Origin: Bog-756 sp963824645
GTDB taxonomy: Bacteria; Actinomycetota; Acidimicrobiia; Acidimicrobiales; RAAP-2
Assembly (NCBI GenBank): GCA_963824645.1
Contig: CAWGQC010000004.1
Span: forward strand, 248,001-312,000
Direction: 5' to 3'
Length of the DNA stretch: 64,000 nucleotides
Each line of letters begins with the position of its first letter. Position 1 is the stretch's first letter. Of this stretch, positions 17,608-26,461 are shown in pieces. The notes beneath the pieces were generated by a model. The model did no database searches, had not been told where the DNA came from, and saw nothing but the letters and a program-made list of their open reading frames with translations. The position numbers were made by a program, and so were the translations under genes.

Positions 17608-18825
17608 GTGTGCAAGGCTCCCTGCGTGCCGCCGGAGCGAACCGCCGCCGACGATCGGGGCCGCCTCGCTGTCGCCTTCGACGCCACGCCGCTTCTGGGC
17701 CGACCGACCGGGGTCGGCGTCTTCTGTGCCGGTGTCCTTCCCGCCCTTGCCACTCAGCCGTCTCTCGAGATGTCGGCCTTTGCCGTGAGCTGGCGGCGCC
17801 GGCGGGGCATTGTCAACCGGGTTCCAGCCGCTGTCTCGACCAAGCAGCGGGCCATGCCGGCGAGACCGCTGCATGCGGCCTGGGCCCATCTCTCCCTACC
17901 GCCGGTCGAATGGTTCGTGGGCCACTGCGACGTGGTGCACGGTTCGAACTTCGTCGTCCCTCCGACGGCACGGGCCGCCCGGGTGGTCACCGTCCACGAC
18001 CTGACCGTCGTGCTCTACCCCGAGATCTGCGACCCGCCCACCCTGGCCTTCCCCGCTCTGGTGCGACGGGCGGTGGCCGGAGGGGCATGGGTGCACACGC
18101 CCTCCCAGTTCGTGGCCGACCAGGTAGTGGCCGAGCTCGGGGTCGACGCCGAACGGGTCCGTGCCGTCCACCTCGGTGTCCCCGCCCTCGGTTCTCGCAC
18201 CCCGTCGGATCGGCCTCCCTTCTCCTTGCCCACCGGCTGTCGTCGCTACGTGCTGGCTATCGGCACCATCGAGCCCCGCAAGGACTACCCCCTGTTGGTG
18301 TCGGCCTTCGCCTCGGTGTCCGCCGCACATCCGGACGTGGCCCTGGTGGTGGTGGGCAGCGACGGCTGGGGAGCGGAGCGTTTTCTCGCCGCCGTCGAGT
18401 CATCGCCGGCGCGGGACCGCATCCTGCGCCCGGGGTACCTGGACGACGCTGCCCTGGCCGACACCCTGGCCAACGCCTCGGTTCTGGCCTACCCCTCCCT
18501 CTACGAGGGTTTTGGCTTCCCTCCGCTTCAGGCCATGGCCGCCGGCGTACCGGTGGTGGCCACCTCGGCCGGCGCCATCCCCGAAGTGGTCGGAAAAGGG
18601 GCGGTGCTGGTCGCTCCCGGTGACGGTGACGCACTGGCCGGGGCCCTGTGTGGAGTGCTCGACGGTGCACCCGAGATCGCCGACTTGGTGGAGCGAGGGA
18701 GACAGCAGAGCGCAACCTTCAGCTGGGAGGAGTGCGGACGGGGCCTGGCTCGGCTCTACGCCGATGCCGCCGCCCCGCCCGGACCGCGAAGTAGGTCACG
18801 CCCGCCTCTGGGACCGGACCGATGA
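17608..18825 (+). CDS. GT4-family glycosyltransferase
   Basis: A GT-B fold retaining glycosyltransferase of about 400 residues. N-terminal half: AFDATPLLGRPTGVGVF and VTVHDLTVVLYPE; C-terminal half: AIGTIEPRKDYPLL, the E-x7-E region YPSLYEGFGFPPLQAMA and GAIPEVVG. These are the signatures of mannosyl/rhamnosyl GT4 enzymes. It is the first of three similar GT4 genes joined by overlaps. A second possible GTG start at 17626 has AAGG upstream; the N-terminus is uncertain by six residues. Confidence 0.87.
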   Translation: MCKAPCVPPERTAADDRGRLAVAFDATPLLGRPTGVGVFCAGVLPALATQPSLEMSAFAVSWRRRRGIVNRVPAAVSTKQRAMPARPLHAAWAHLSLPPVEWFVGHCDVVHGSNFVVPPTARAARVVTVHDLTVVLYPEICDPPTLAFPALVRRAVAGGAWVHTPSQFVADQVVAELGVDAERVRAVHLGVPALGSRTPSDRPPFSLPTGCRRYVLAIGTIEPRKDYPLLVSAFASVSAAHPDVALVVVGSDGWGAERFLAAVESSPARDRILRPGYLDDAALADTLANASVLAYPSLYEGFGFPPLQAMAAGVPVVATSAGAIPEVVGKGAVLVAPGDGDALAGALCGVLDGAPEIADLVERGRQQSATFSWEECGRGLARLYADAAAPPGPRSRSRPPLGPDR

Positions 18826-19940
18826 GTGATCTACGCGTCCTCCTGATGGCCGAGCAACTGCGCCGGACCGCCTCGGGTGGGATCGGAACCTACGTACGGG
18901 GATTGATCCAGGGGCTCGACTCCCTCCCGACCGACGAGCAACCGCGCATCGAGCTGCTGGCCAGCCGCTTCGTCGCCGGAGCCGGCCAGCCCGACCCGCT
19001 GGCCGGCCTGGGCCACCCGGTGCACAGCTCGCGTCTCCCCGGCCCTCTGATGACCCGGTGTTGGGACTACGGGATCATCTCCGCCCCGTCCGGTTTCGAC
19101 GTGGTCCACGCCACCTCGTTGGCCACGCTCGATCCGCGCCGGACGGCCATGGTGGCCACGGTGCACGATCTCTTGTGGCGCCGGGTGCCCGAGGCCTACC
19201 CCCGGCGTGGCCGGGCCTGGCATGAGGCGGCCCTGCGGCGGGCTCTGCGTCGGTCCGGGCGGTTCGTCGTCCCTGCCGATGTGGTCGCCGACGACCTGGC
19301 TGAGGCCGGCGCCGCCCGCGACACCATCACCGTCATTCCCATGGGCTCCGATCACCTCCCCCCGCCCGACTTCGAGGCATCCGCCGCCCGATTGGCCCGC
19401 ATGGGCGTGCGGGGGCCTTTTCTGCTGAGCGTGGGCACCCTCGAACCGCGCAAGAACCAGGTGCGGCTGATCGAGGCGTACGGACGGATTCGCCGATCGT
19501 TACCGGCCCCATGGCCGCTGGTCATGGTGGGCCCGACCGGTTGGGGAGAGCGGGTGCCGCAGGCCCCCGGAGTCCTGTTGGCCGGACTGGTGTCGGCCCG
19601 GGAGCTCTCCGCTCTCTACGCCACGGCCCGACTGGTGGCCTACGTCCCGCTCATCGAGGGGTTCGGCCTGCCTCCCGTCGAGGCCATGCGGTTCGGAGCC
19701 CCGGTGGTGGCCAGTCCCCTCCCCAGCACGGCGGGAGCGGCGTTCGAAGTCGATCCGCACAGTACAGACTCGATCGCCGAGGGCATCTTGACGGTTGCTA
19801 CGGACGAGGCTGAACGCCAGCGTCTGCAGACGCTGGGGTTGGCCCGCTCAGCCGAACTGACCTGGTCGGCCATCGCTCATCGCCATGTTCTGTTGTGGGA
19901 AGAGGCGCACCGTTCTCCCCTACCGGTGGCCGATGGCTGA
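18822..19940 (+). CDS. GT4-family glycosyltransferase
   Basis: A 372-residue GT-B enzyme: SGGIGTYVRGL at the N-terminus, VATVHDLLWRRVPE, SVGTLEPRKNQVRL, PLIEGFGLPPVEAM. The start ATG overlaps the previous stop (ATGA at 18822-18825). It is clearly related to its neighbours on both sides, so the three probably arose by tandem duplication and add successive residues to one glycan. Donor sugar is not predictable; GDP-mannose, GDP-rhamnose or dTDP-rhamnose are all plausible given the locus. Confidence 0.87.
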   Translation: MSDLRVLLMAEQLRRTASGGIGTYVRGLIQGLDSLPTDEQPRIELLASRFVAGAGQPDPLAGLGHPVHSSRLPGPLMTRCWDYGIISAPSGFDVVHATSLATLDPRRTAMVATVHDLLWRRVPEAYPRRGRAWHEAALRRALRRSGRFVVPADVVADDLAEAGAARDTITVIPMGSDHLPPPDFEASAARLARMGVRGPFLLSVGTLEPRKNQVRLIEAYGRIRRSLPAPWPLVMVGPTGWGERVPQAPGVLLAGLVSARELSALYATARLVAYVPLIEGFGLPPVEAMRFGAPVVASPLPSTAGAAFEVDPHSTDSIAEGILTVATDEAERQRLQTLGLARSAELTWSAIAHRHVLLWEEAHRSPLPVADG

Positions 19941-21145
19941 GCCCGCCCTGCGCCTTTCGCTCGACGTGACGGCCGTTCCCCGCCAGCCGGTCGGGGCCGG
20001 CCAGTACACGCTGCAACTGGCCGTCGCCCTGGCCGAACGCTCCGACGTCGACCTCGTCGTGTTCGCCCGGCACGGTGACGGTCAGCGATGGTCTTCGGCC
20101 GCCCCCGGTGCCGTCGTCGTTCCTGCCGCACCCGGACCCCGACCGCTGCGGTTGGCCTGGGAGCAGCTCCGGCTGCCCCGTCTGGTGGGGGAGCAGGCCG
20201 TGTCGGTCCACCACGGTCCCCACTACACGATGCCCGAGCGGTCCCCGGTGCCGTCGGTGGTGACGGTTCACGACATGAGCTTCTTCGAGCAGCCCGCGCT
20301 GGCACGAGAGGTCGAAGGTCGTCCTCTTCCGACGGGCCATCCGCGTCGCCGCCAGGCGTGCCGCCGCCGTTGTCTGCCCCAGCCAGGTCACCGCCGACCA
20401 ACTGGGGCGGTGGTGTCGGGTGGAGGGGCCGGTTTTTGTGGCCCATCACGGCGTGGACACTGAGCGCTTCCGGCCCGACCCATCCGACCCGGCGGCCGAC
20501 ATCGCCGCCCTGACCGCCCTGGACGCCAGGCTGGTCGACGGCTCGCCCCTCGTGGTCTTCGTGGGCACCATCGAGCCCCGCAAGGACGTCCCCACTCTGG
20601 TTGCCGCCTTCTCGCGGGTGGCGGCGGCCCATCCGGAGGCACGACTGGTGTTGGCCGGAGGGGCCGGATGGGGTTCCGCTTCGGCCGCCGTCGAGCGGGC
20701 TGTGGCCGTATCCGGTGTTGCCTCGCGGATCATCCGCACCGGGTACGTGGCCGACCTCGCCGTCCCCGCTCTTCTACGCACCGCCGCCGCCGTCGTCTAT
20801 CCGGCCGTCTATGAGGGGTTCGGCCTTCCCGCCCTGGAGGCCCTGGCTTGTGGCGCACCCTTGATCACCACATCGGGGACGGCCATGGAGGAAGTGGCCG
20901 GGGATGCGGCCATGTTGGTTCCGCCCGGCGATGTGGAAGGCCTGGCCCAGGCCATCGACGCCCGTCTCGCCGGGGCCGTGGGCGACGAGGCCGCCACCCG
21001 GGACCGTGAGCGTCGCGGGTTGGCCATTGTGGCTGAGCACACTTGGGCGGCCAGTGCGAGCCGTCACATGGTGGCGTACCGGGCCGCAGTGGCGGGACGG
21101 GTGGCCGGAGGGGACGCTGGCGGTGGCACACAGCCGGTAGGGTGA
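19933..21145 (+). pseudogene. GT4-family glycosyltransferase disrupted by one frameshift
   Basis: Two adjacent frames together make one GT4 protein of about 404 residues. The first runs from the ATG at 19933 through VVTVHDMSFFEQPA; the second resumes as WHERSKVVLFRRAIRVAARRA and carries GVDTERF, GTIEPRKDVPTL and YEGFGLPALEALA to the stop at 21145. The switch falls at about 20293-20301 (AGCCCGCGCTGG), where one extra base, most simply one C, breaks the frame. Both halves keep full motif conservation, so the lesion is recent or is a sequencing error. It overlaps the end of the preceding GT4 gene by eight bases. Confidence 0.85.
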
Positions 21146-21151
21146 GCCGTC

Positions 21152-22051
21152 GTGCGCTCCCTGATCACAGGCGGCGGCGGCTTCGTCGGCCACTGGCTCG
21201 CCGATCATCTCCGTGAGCGGGGAGATCACGTGGTGTCGGTGGACAAGGAAGTGGACGTCACCGATTCCGCCGCCTTGCTGACCGCCCTGGTCGACGCCGC
21301 TCCCGACGCCGTCTATCACCTGGCCGCCCTGGCCCATGTCGGTCAGTCGTGGGATGAGCCTCTGCACGTGCTCGAGGTCAATGTGATCGGAACCGGGGCC
21401 CTGTTGGCCGCCGCCCGGCGGTGTGGCACTGATCCCCGGGTCCTGATCGTAAGCTCGGCCGAGGTCTACGGAGCGGTGACTGACCCGTCACGCCTTCCGC
21501 TCGATGAGGAAGCCCCGACCGCCCCATTGACCCCCTATGCGGCGAGCAAGCTGGCCGCCGAGGCCCTGGCTGTCCAAGCCTTCTTGGGCCACGGCCAACC
21601 CGTGGTCATCGTCCGACCGTTCAATCACATTGGACCGGGTCAGAGCCCCAATTTCGCCGTGGCCGCCCTGGCCCAACGGATCGTGGAGGCCGATCGGAAC
21701 GGGGCCAGGTCCATTCCGGTAGGCAACCTGACAGCCCGACGGGACTTCACCGACGTCCGTGACGTGGTGCGTGCCTACCGGCTGCTGATCGAATCGGGCC
21801 AGCCCGGTGGGGTGTACAACGTCTGCTCGGGCCGGGACGTCTCCATCCAGGAGATCGCCGACGGACTGCTGGATCTGGCGGGCACGGCGCTGGCCCTCGA
21901 GACGGATCAGGCGCTCATGCGACCGGTCGAGGTCCCGGTTCTGCGAGGCGACCCCTCCCGGCTTTCGGCCGTCACGGGATGGAAGGCGGAGATCCCTTTG
22001 GAACAGACGCTGAGCGACGTGCTGGCCTACTGGCGGTCACAGCCCGACTGA
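21152..22051 (+). CDS. NAD(P)-dependent sugar reductase, GDP-6-deoxy-D-mannose reductase-like
   Basis: A 299-residue SDR: GGGGFVGHWLADHL, HLAALAHVGQSW, SSAEVYG, YAASK and RPFNHIGPGQSPNFA followed by GNLTARRDFTDVRDVVRAY. The PFNHIGPGQSP and LxARRDFTDVRD strings are typical of RMD, which reduces GDP-4-keto-6-deoxymannose to GDP-D-rhamnose. No GDP-mannose 4,6-dehydratase gene lies in the window, so the assignment is tentative. The GTG start follows TAGGGT (21138-21143) by 8 nt, suggesting its own leaderless promoter although the disrupted GT4 gene ends only 6 bp upstream. Confidence 0.82.
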   Translation: MRSLITGGGGFVGHWLADHLRERGDHVVSVDKEVDVTDSAALLTALVDAAPDAVYHLAALAHVGQSWDEPLHVLEVNVIGTGALLAAARRCGTDPRVLIVSSAEVYGAVTDPSRLPLDEEAPTAPLTPYAASKLAAEALAVQAFLGHGQPVVIVRPFNHIGPGQSPNFAVAALAQRIVEADRNGARSIPVGNLTARRDFTDVRDVVRAYRLLIESGQPGGVYNVCSGRDVSIQEIADGLLDLAGTALALETDQALMRPVEVPVLRGDPSRLSAVTGWKAEIPLEQTLSDVLAYWRSQPD

Positions 22052-22115
22052 GTCACCGGAGCCGCCGACAGGCCGGCCCCTGCCTCGGACGATCGTATGG
22101 AAAGACGTGGGCTTG

Positions 22116-22147
22116 CCCTCCGAGGAGGGGCGCTCTCTGTTGTTTAA
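22116..22147 (+). terminator. Possible transcription terminator of the glycosyltransferase operon
   Basis: CCCTCC and GGAGGG arms at about 22117-22128 form a short GC-rich hairpin, followed by a T-rich stretch (CTCTCTGTTGTTTAATTT). It lies 65 bp after the last gene of the rightward operon. The stem is short and the loop tight, so support is modest. Confidence 0.35.
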
Positions 22148-22153
22148 TTTCGC

Positions 22154-22173
22154 AAAACGGCGGTTCTACCGCC
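22154..22173 (-). terminator. Possible rho-independent terminator for the small coiled-coil gene
   Basis: On the minus strand GGCGGT-AGA-ACCGCC forms a perfect 6-bp stem with a 3-nt loop (22159-22173) followed by GTTTT. It lies about 110 bp downstream of the leftward gene ending at 22283. The same bases also take part in a larger dyad, so the role as terminator is one of two readings. Confidence 0.45.
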
Positions 22174-22222
22174 TATAACCGATATTGACCTCCCACGTTT
22201 ATCGGCTATAGACAGTAGAACC
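22162..22222. other. AT-rich interrupted inverted repeat (8 + 11 bp arms)
   Basis: GGTTCTAC (22162-22169) is repeated exactly inverted as GTAGAACC (22215-22222), and inside it TATAACCGATA (22174-22184) faces TATCGGCTATA (22200-22210), matching at 10 of 11 bases. The centre is 15 bases. Both sides have a 4-nt non-matching spacer between the two arms. The stretch is strikingly AT-rich for this genome and lies in the 231-bp gap between convergent genes. It could be a protein-binding or recombination site, or an RNA stem. Confidence 0.8.
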
Positions 22223-22282
22223 ACCCATATTCGAAAAAGACAACGCCTGAACCAGGGACCGGCCCGTTGATCGGGCGCTGAA

Positions 22283-22708
22283 TCAGGCGGCGACTGTGGG
22301 AATACGCGAGCGGATCTGGGTGCGGGCTTCCTTGGCTTGGACGTGGGCCTGCCGAGCAACGTCTCGCGCCTGGGCGGGAAGGTAATCCTCGAGGGGAGCG
22401 ACGGCCATCTCCATGCGCTCGATGAGCTCCTCGACCCGGGTGGCCACCTGGTCGACGGCGACGTCGACAGCCTGGAGGGCCTCGCCCAGGTCAGTACGCA
22501 CGGAGGCGACCCGTTGTCCGAGGTCGGCGCGAGGCTCGGCCAGCTTCTTGCGGAGTTCCTGGCGCTGCACCTGGGCTCGCTGGAGGCCGAGTACGCCGGC
22601 CCCGATGACCACATAGGTGGCGTCTTTGGCCAAAGCGGCGACGTCCTTGGCCGCCTTGGTCACGTCGGTGTTGAAGTCGGGAATCTTGATGTCGGGAATC
22701 TTGGGCAT
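22283..22708 (-). CDS. Small helical (coiled-coil) protein of unknown function
   Basis: A 141-residue protein. It begins MPKIPDIKIPDF, has a short hydrophobic stretch (YVVIGAGVLGLQ, about 32-43), and is then almost entirely charged helix with heptad-like spacing (about 44-130). Such proteins resemble apolipoprotein/phasin-like or HBHA-like helical proteins of actinobacteria, but I cannot assign it to a family. AAGGAG six bases before the ATG and a good promoter upstream show it is a real gene. It is monocistronic and unrelated in strand to the glycan genes on each side. Confidence 0.78.
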   Translation of the reverse strand: MPKIPDIKIPDFNTDVTKAAKDVAALAKDATYVVIGAGVLGLQRAQVQRQELRKKLAEPRADLGQRVASVRTDLGEALQAVDVAVDQVATRVEELIERMEMAVAPLEDYLPAQARDVARQAHVQAKEARTQIRSRIPTVAA

Positions 22709-22794
22709 GGGCTTCTCCTTCGCTCTTTTTTCGCCGCACGAATCGGGTACCCGGATGCTGCAACCGGCCGATCGGAGGTCGTCTGTTAGATACA

Positions 22795-22823
22795 AGTGTA
22801 TACATTATGAGTAACAGTTGCAA
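22795..22823 (-). promoter_or_regulatory. Sigma-70-like promoter of the small coiled-coil gene
   Basis: On the minus strand TTGCAA (22823-22818) is followed after exactly 17 bp by TACACT (22800-22795). Transcription would start near 22788 and give a leader of about 80 nt before the ATG at 22708. The region is AT-rich against its surroundings and contains the short palindrome TACA-AG-TGTA overlapping the -10 box, a possible operator. Confidence 0.6.
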
Positions 22824-22932
22824 GCACCCCAACGGCACGAAAGGGCGCAGCCGAATGGCCTCAACCCGAGCCGGCGATCGGGTGCAGGAAGCCACCTCCG
22901 GGCCGTTGTGGCCCGATAGCCTCTGACCCCTG

Positions 22933-25900
22933 ATGGAAACGCTGGCACCGCCGGTTGTCGCCGTCGTCGTCGCCCACGATCCCGGTCCGTGGTTCGAGGA
23001 GACGCTGGCCTCGCTCCAAGCGCAGGACTATGCAGAGCTGTCCGTTCTGGTGCTGGACGACGCCAGCCAAGAGGGCCTGACCGACCGGGTGGCGGCGGTT
23101 CTGCCCACCGCCTATGTCCGCCGGTTTGAGGACAATCGTGGTTTCGGGGCCACGGTCAACGAGGTGCCCACCATGGTGGACGGCGCCGATTACTACTTGC
23201 TCTGCCACGACGATGTGGCTCTCGATCCCGATGCCGTCCACCTGATGGTGGAAGAGGCATTCCGATCCAATGCGGGGATCGTTTCGCCCAAGGAAGTCAC
23301 CTGGGAGGACCCTCAACGCCTCATCCACGTCGGGATGAGCGTGGACAAGGGCGGATCTGTGGTCGATCGTGTCCATCCCCATGAGATCGACCACGGTCAG
23401 CACGACGCCGTGCGGGACGTCTTCTTGGCCCCCGGCGGATGCAGCCTGGTGCGGGCTGATCTGTTCAAGGAGCTTGGTGGTTTCGACCCGAACATCGTGG
23501 CCATGGGTGAAGACCTCGATCTCTGCTGGCGTGCTCAGGTTGTCGGAGCCCGAATCATCGTGGCTCCCGACGCCCGTGTGCGGCACCTCGAGAACCTGGC
23601 CTCAGGGGCGCGTCCGCTCGACCAGACATTGGCCGAGCGCGACGGAGGAGAACAGGACAGCAAGAAACAGGACGACAAGAAACAGGACGAGAAGGATCAG
23701 GACGGCAAGGATCAGGACGGCAAGAAGTCGAGCGCGACACCAGGTCACCCTTCAGGAGCTTCAGCGTCGGCACGAACTGCTGACCGTGTTCAAGTGCTAC
23801 AGCCCCTTCCATCTCATTCGGGTCGTACCGCAGATCCTGTTGCTAGCCCTGGCCGAGGTCATCGTGGCCGAGTTGGCCGGCAACCGGGCCCGGGCGCGGG
23901 CCGTGACCCGGGCATGGCGTTGGAACCTGCGCCACCTCTCGGTCACCCGCGGCCAGCGCAAGGAGCTGGCTTCCCATCGACGGCTCCCCGACAAGGAGAT
24001 TCGCGTACTTCAGGTGGGAGGCAGCGCCCGCCTGTCGGCCTATGGCCGCCGGGTCTTTCAGCACGGGTTCCACGGTGCTCACGCCGACGAGTTGGCTGCG
24101 GTCGACGAGAGCGCCGACAGGGAGAGCGCGGCGCTGATCGCTGCCGGTGCCACCGACCCAGACTCCCTGGACGCCCCAGAAGTGGTGGAGACGAGAGCCG
24201 GTCGGGTCCGCGGTCAGGTCGTGCTGACGACCTGGTTGGTCGCCGTCCTCGTGGTCCTCATCGGGACCCGGGGCGTCATCGGGTCCCGTCTGCCCGCCGT
24301 CGGTCAGTTCACTCCTTTTCCGAGCCTGTCATCGACGTGGACACAGTTCGTCACCGGCTGGCACCCCTCGGGTGTGGGGACGACCGCTCCGGCCTCACCC
24401 GCTCTGGCCATCATCGGTGTGGTCGGCACGGTGCTCTTCGGGGCCATGGGGCTGACTCAGAAGGTCCTCGTCTTCGGTTGCCTTCCTTTGGGAGCCTGGG
24501 GTGTGGTGCGGCTGGTCCGTCCCTTCGGCTCCCAGCGGGCCTCGCTGGTGGGAGGGGTGGCCTACCTGGCCATGGCTCTGGCTTACAACGCCATAGGCCA
24601 AGGACGGTGGGGTGCACTGGTCATCTATGCCGGCACCCCATGGGTCTTCGGCTCGCTGTTCCGCGCCACGGGAGCGGCCCCCTACGGCCACGGCAATCAG
24701 ACCCAAGATCCCGGTGCCCAGGGCGCCCCCGAAGGCACCTCTGCCACTCTCTCGACATCGATGCGGCTTGTGGCCTGGACCGACCGCCACGGCACCCTGC
24801 GGCGGGTGGTTGCTCTCGGGCTGTTGGAGGCGGTGCTCATCTCCTTCGTCCCCGCCGCCGCCATTGTGGTCGTCGTGACGGCCCTGGCCCTCCTGCTCTC
24901 GTCATGTCTATTCGGGGATTGGCGGGGAGCCTGGCGAGCCCTTCGGGTGGCCGTGGGGGCCACCCTTGTCGCCGCCCTCATCTGTTTGCCCTGGGTCATC
25001 GGCGTCCTGTCGGCCGGACGTGGCGCCGTGCAGGTCTTCGGCGTGCCCATCCCCGCCTCCAGCGCCGCCTCGTGGGGTTCCTTGCTGCGATTCGCCGTGG
25101 GACCGATCGGCGTCTCACCGTTGGCCTGGGGGTTCGCCGTGGCTGCGGTCGTGCCCCTGGTCCTGGCCCGCGGGCCCCGGTTCGTCTGGGCCGGTCGCTT
25201 GTGGACCATCGCCCTCGTCTTCTGGGTTTTCGACTGGGCCGTGGGCCGGGGTTGGACGGGGTCTCTGGCCATCGACCCGCTGGTTCTTCTCGGTCCGGCC
25301 GCGGTGGCGACGGCTGCAGCCATCGGACTGGGCGTGGCCGCCTTCGAGGAGGATCTGCGCTCGGCTGTCTTCGGGTGGCGCCATCTGCTGTCGGTGGTGG
25401 CCATCGGTGCTTTCGTGCTCGGGGGCATCCCGACGCTGGTTTCAGCCGTTCCCGGTCGATGGGACCTTCCCGTCAACGACTTCGGCCAGTCGGTGACATG
25501 GATGACTTCGAAGACCACCAGTGGCGCCTTCCGCGTCTTGTGGCTGGGGGATGCCCGAGCTCTCAATCAGGGCTCATGGACAGCCGGAAAAGGGCTGGCC
25601 TACGCCACTTCGGAGGACGGGAGTCCTGATGTGCGCTGGCTCTGGAACGCCGCCGCCCCCGGGCCCGCCGCCCGACTGGCGTCGGCCGTGAACCTGGCTC
25701 AGTCCGGCCGCACCGATCGGTTGGGCACCATGCTGGCCCCGGCCGGGGTTCGCTATGTGGTGCTTCTTACCTCGCTCGCCCCGGAGATCCAGGGTGAGCA
25801 GAGCCCGGCGGAGTATCCGGTCCCGCCCAACCTGACCGCTGCCCTCAGCCGGCAACTGGATCTCGAGCCCGTGGTCTCGGGCACGGGTATCACCGTCTAC

Positions 25901-26461
25901 GCCAATGCCGCCTGGCTTCCCGAGCGCGCTCTCGTCCCTGCCGGGCGTTCCCTGGCCACCGCCGATGCGGGCCGAGCTTCCACGTTTGCCCGGATCCACT
26001 CGGACCCGGCGTCACCGCTGATTCCCGCCGCCGTGCCGGTCCTGCCCGGTCCGGCAGCAGCGCGGTCCTATCGCGGATCGCTGGTCGGCGGAACCCTGCT
26101 CACCGCGTTGGCTCCCGCAGGTCGCTGGAGCCTTGTCGGAGCCAGCGGCGCCCGGGCTGCTCATGGTTCGGCATTCGGATGGGCCGGTCGGTACGCAGTG
26201 CCCGGAACCGGAGTGGGGACCCTGCGATTCGACGGGGGAGCCCTGACCCCACTCTCCTTCCTGGCGTCGGTTATCGCGTGGCTGCTGGCTCTCGCCATCC
26301 TGTTCCGGTTCGGCCTGGGCATTCCCTGGCGGGGGCTGCGGAGGAGGAGGGCGCGGGCTCGAGGCAAGGCCAGGGGCCAGGACTCCGAGATCTCCGATCC
26401 ATCACCGACCACCGACGCCGGAGGGACCCGCCAGGACATCGACGCGGGGGTAGTGGGATGA
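22933..26461 (+). pseudogene. Large GT2 glycosyltransferase/multi-pass membrane protein with one frameshift
   Basis: Two frames together make a protein of about 1175 residues. The first (from ATG 22933) is a GT2 domain: VVVAHDPGPWFEETLASL, DDASQEG, CHDDVALDPDA and MGEDLDLCWRAQ, to about residue 240, then a Lys/Gln/Asp-rich repeat. The second frame resumes near 23725-23735 with RARHQVTLQELQRRHELLTV and carries a membrane domain with ten or more hydrophobic segments and an extracytoplasmic C-terminal half to 26461. Actinobacteria have intact proteins of this GT2-plus-membrane layout before a DUF5719 gene, as here. The shift is +1 and lies just after the 15-bp repeat. It may be a sequencing error, a true pseudogene or a switchable gene. 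The product would act in surface polysaccharide assembly. Confidence 0.82.
23651..23725 (+). repeat. 15-bp tandem repeat, five copies, within the GT2/membrane gene
   Basis: Five contiguous 15-base units of the type AACAGGACGACAAGA / ATCAGGACGGCAAGA encode a K-Q-D-x-K linker between the GT2 and membrane domains. In the GT2 frame the codons are GC3-rich, while the alternative frame would need a run of AGA/AGG arginine codons, so the frame change most likely comes after the repeat. Confidence 0.95.

Noticed and set aside
17524..17889. Upstream extension of the cofD frame
   Set aside because: It would overlap the N-terminus of the divergent GT4 gene, is low-complexity, and the CofD fold starts at the GTG at 17523.
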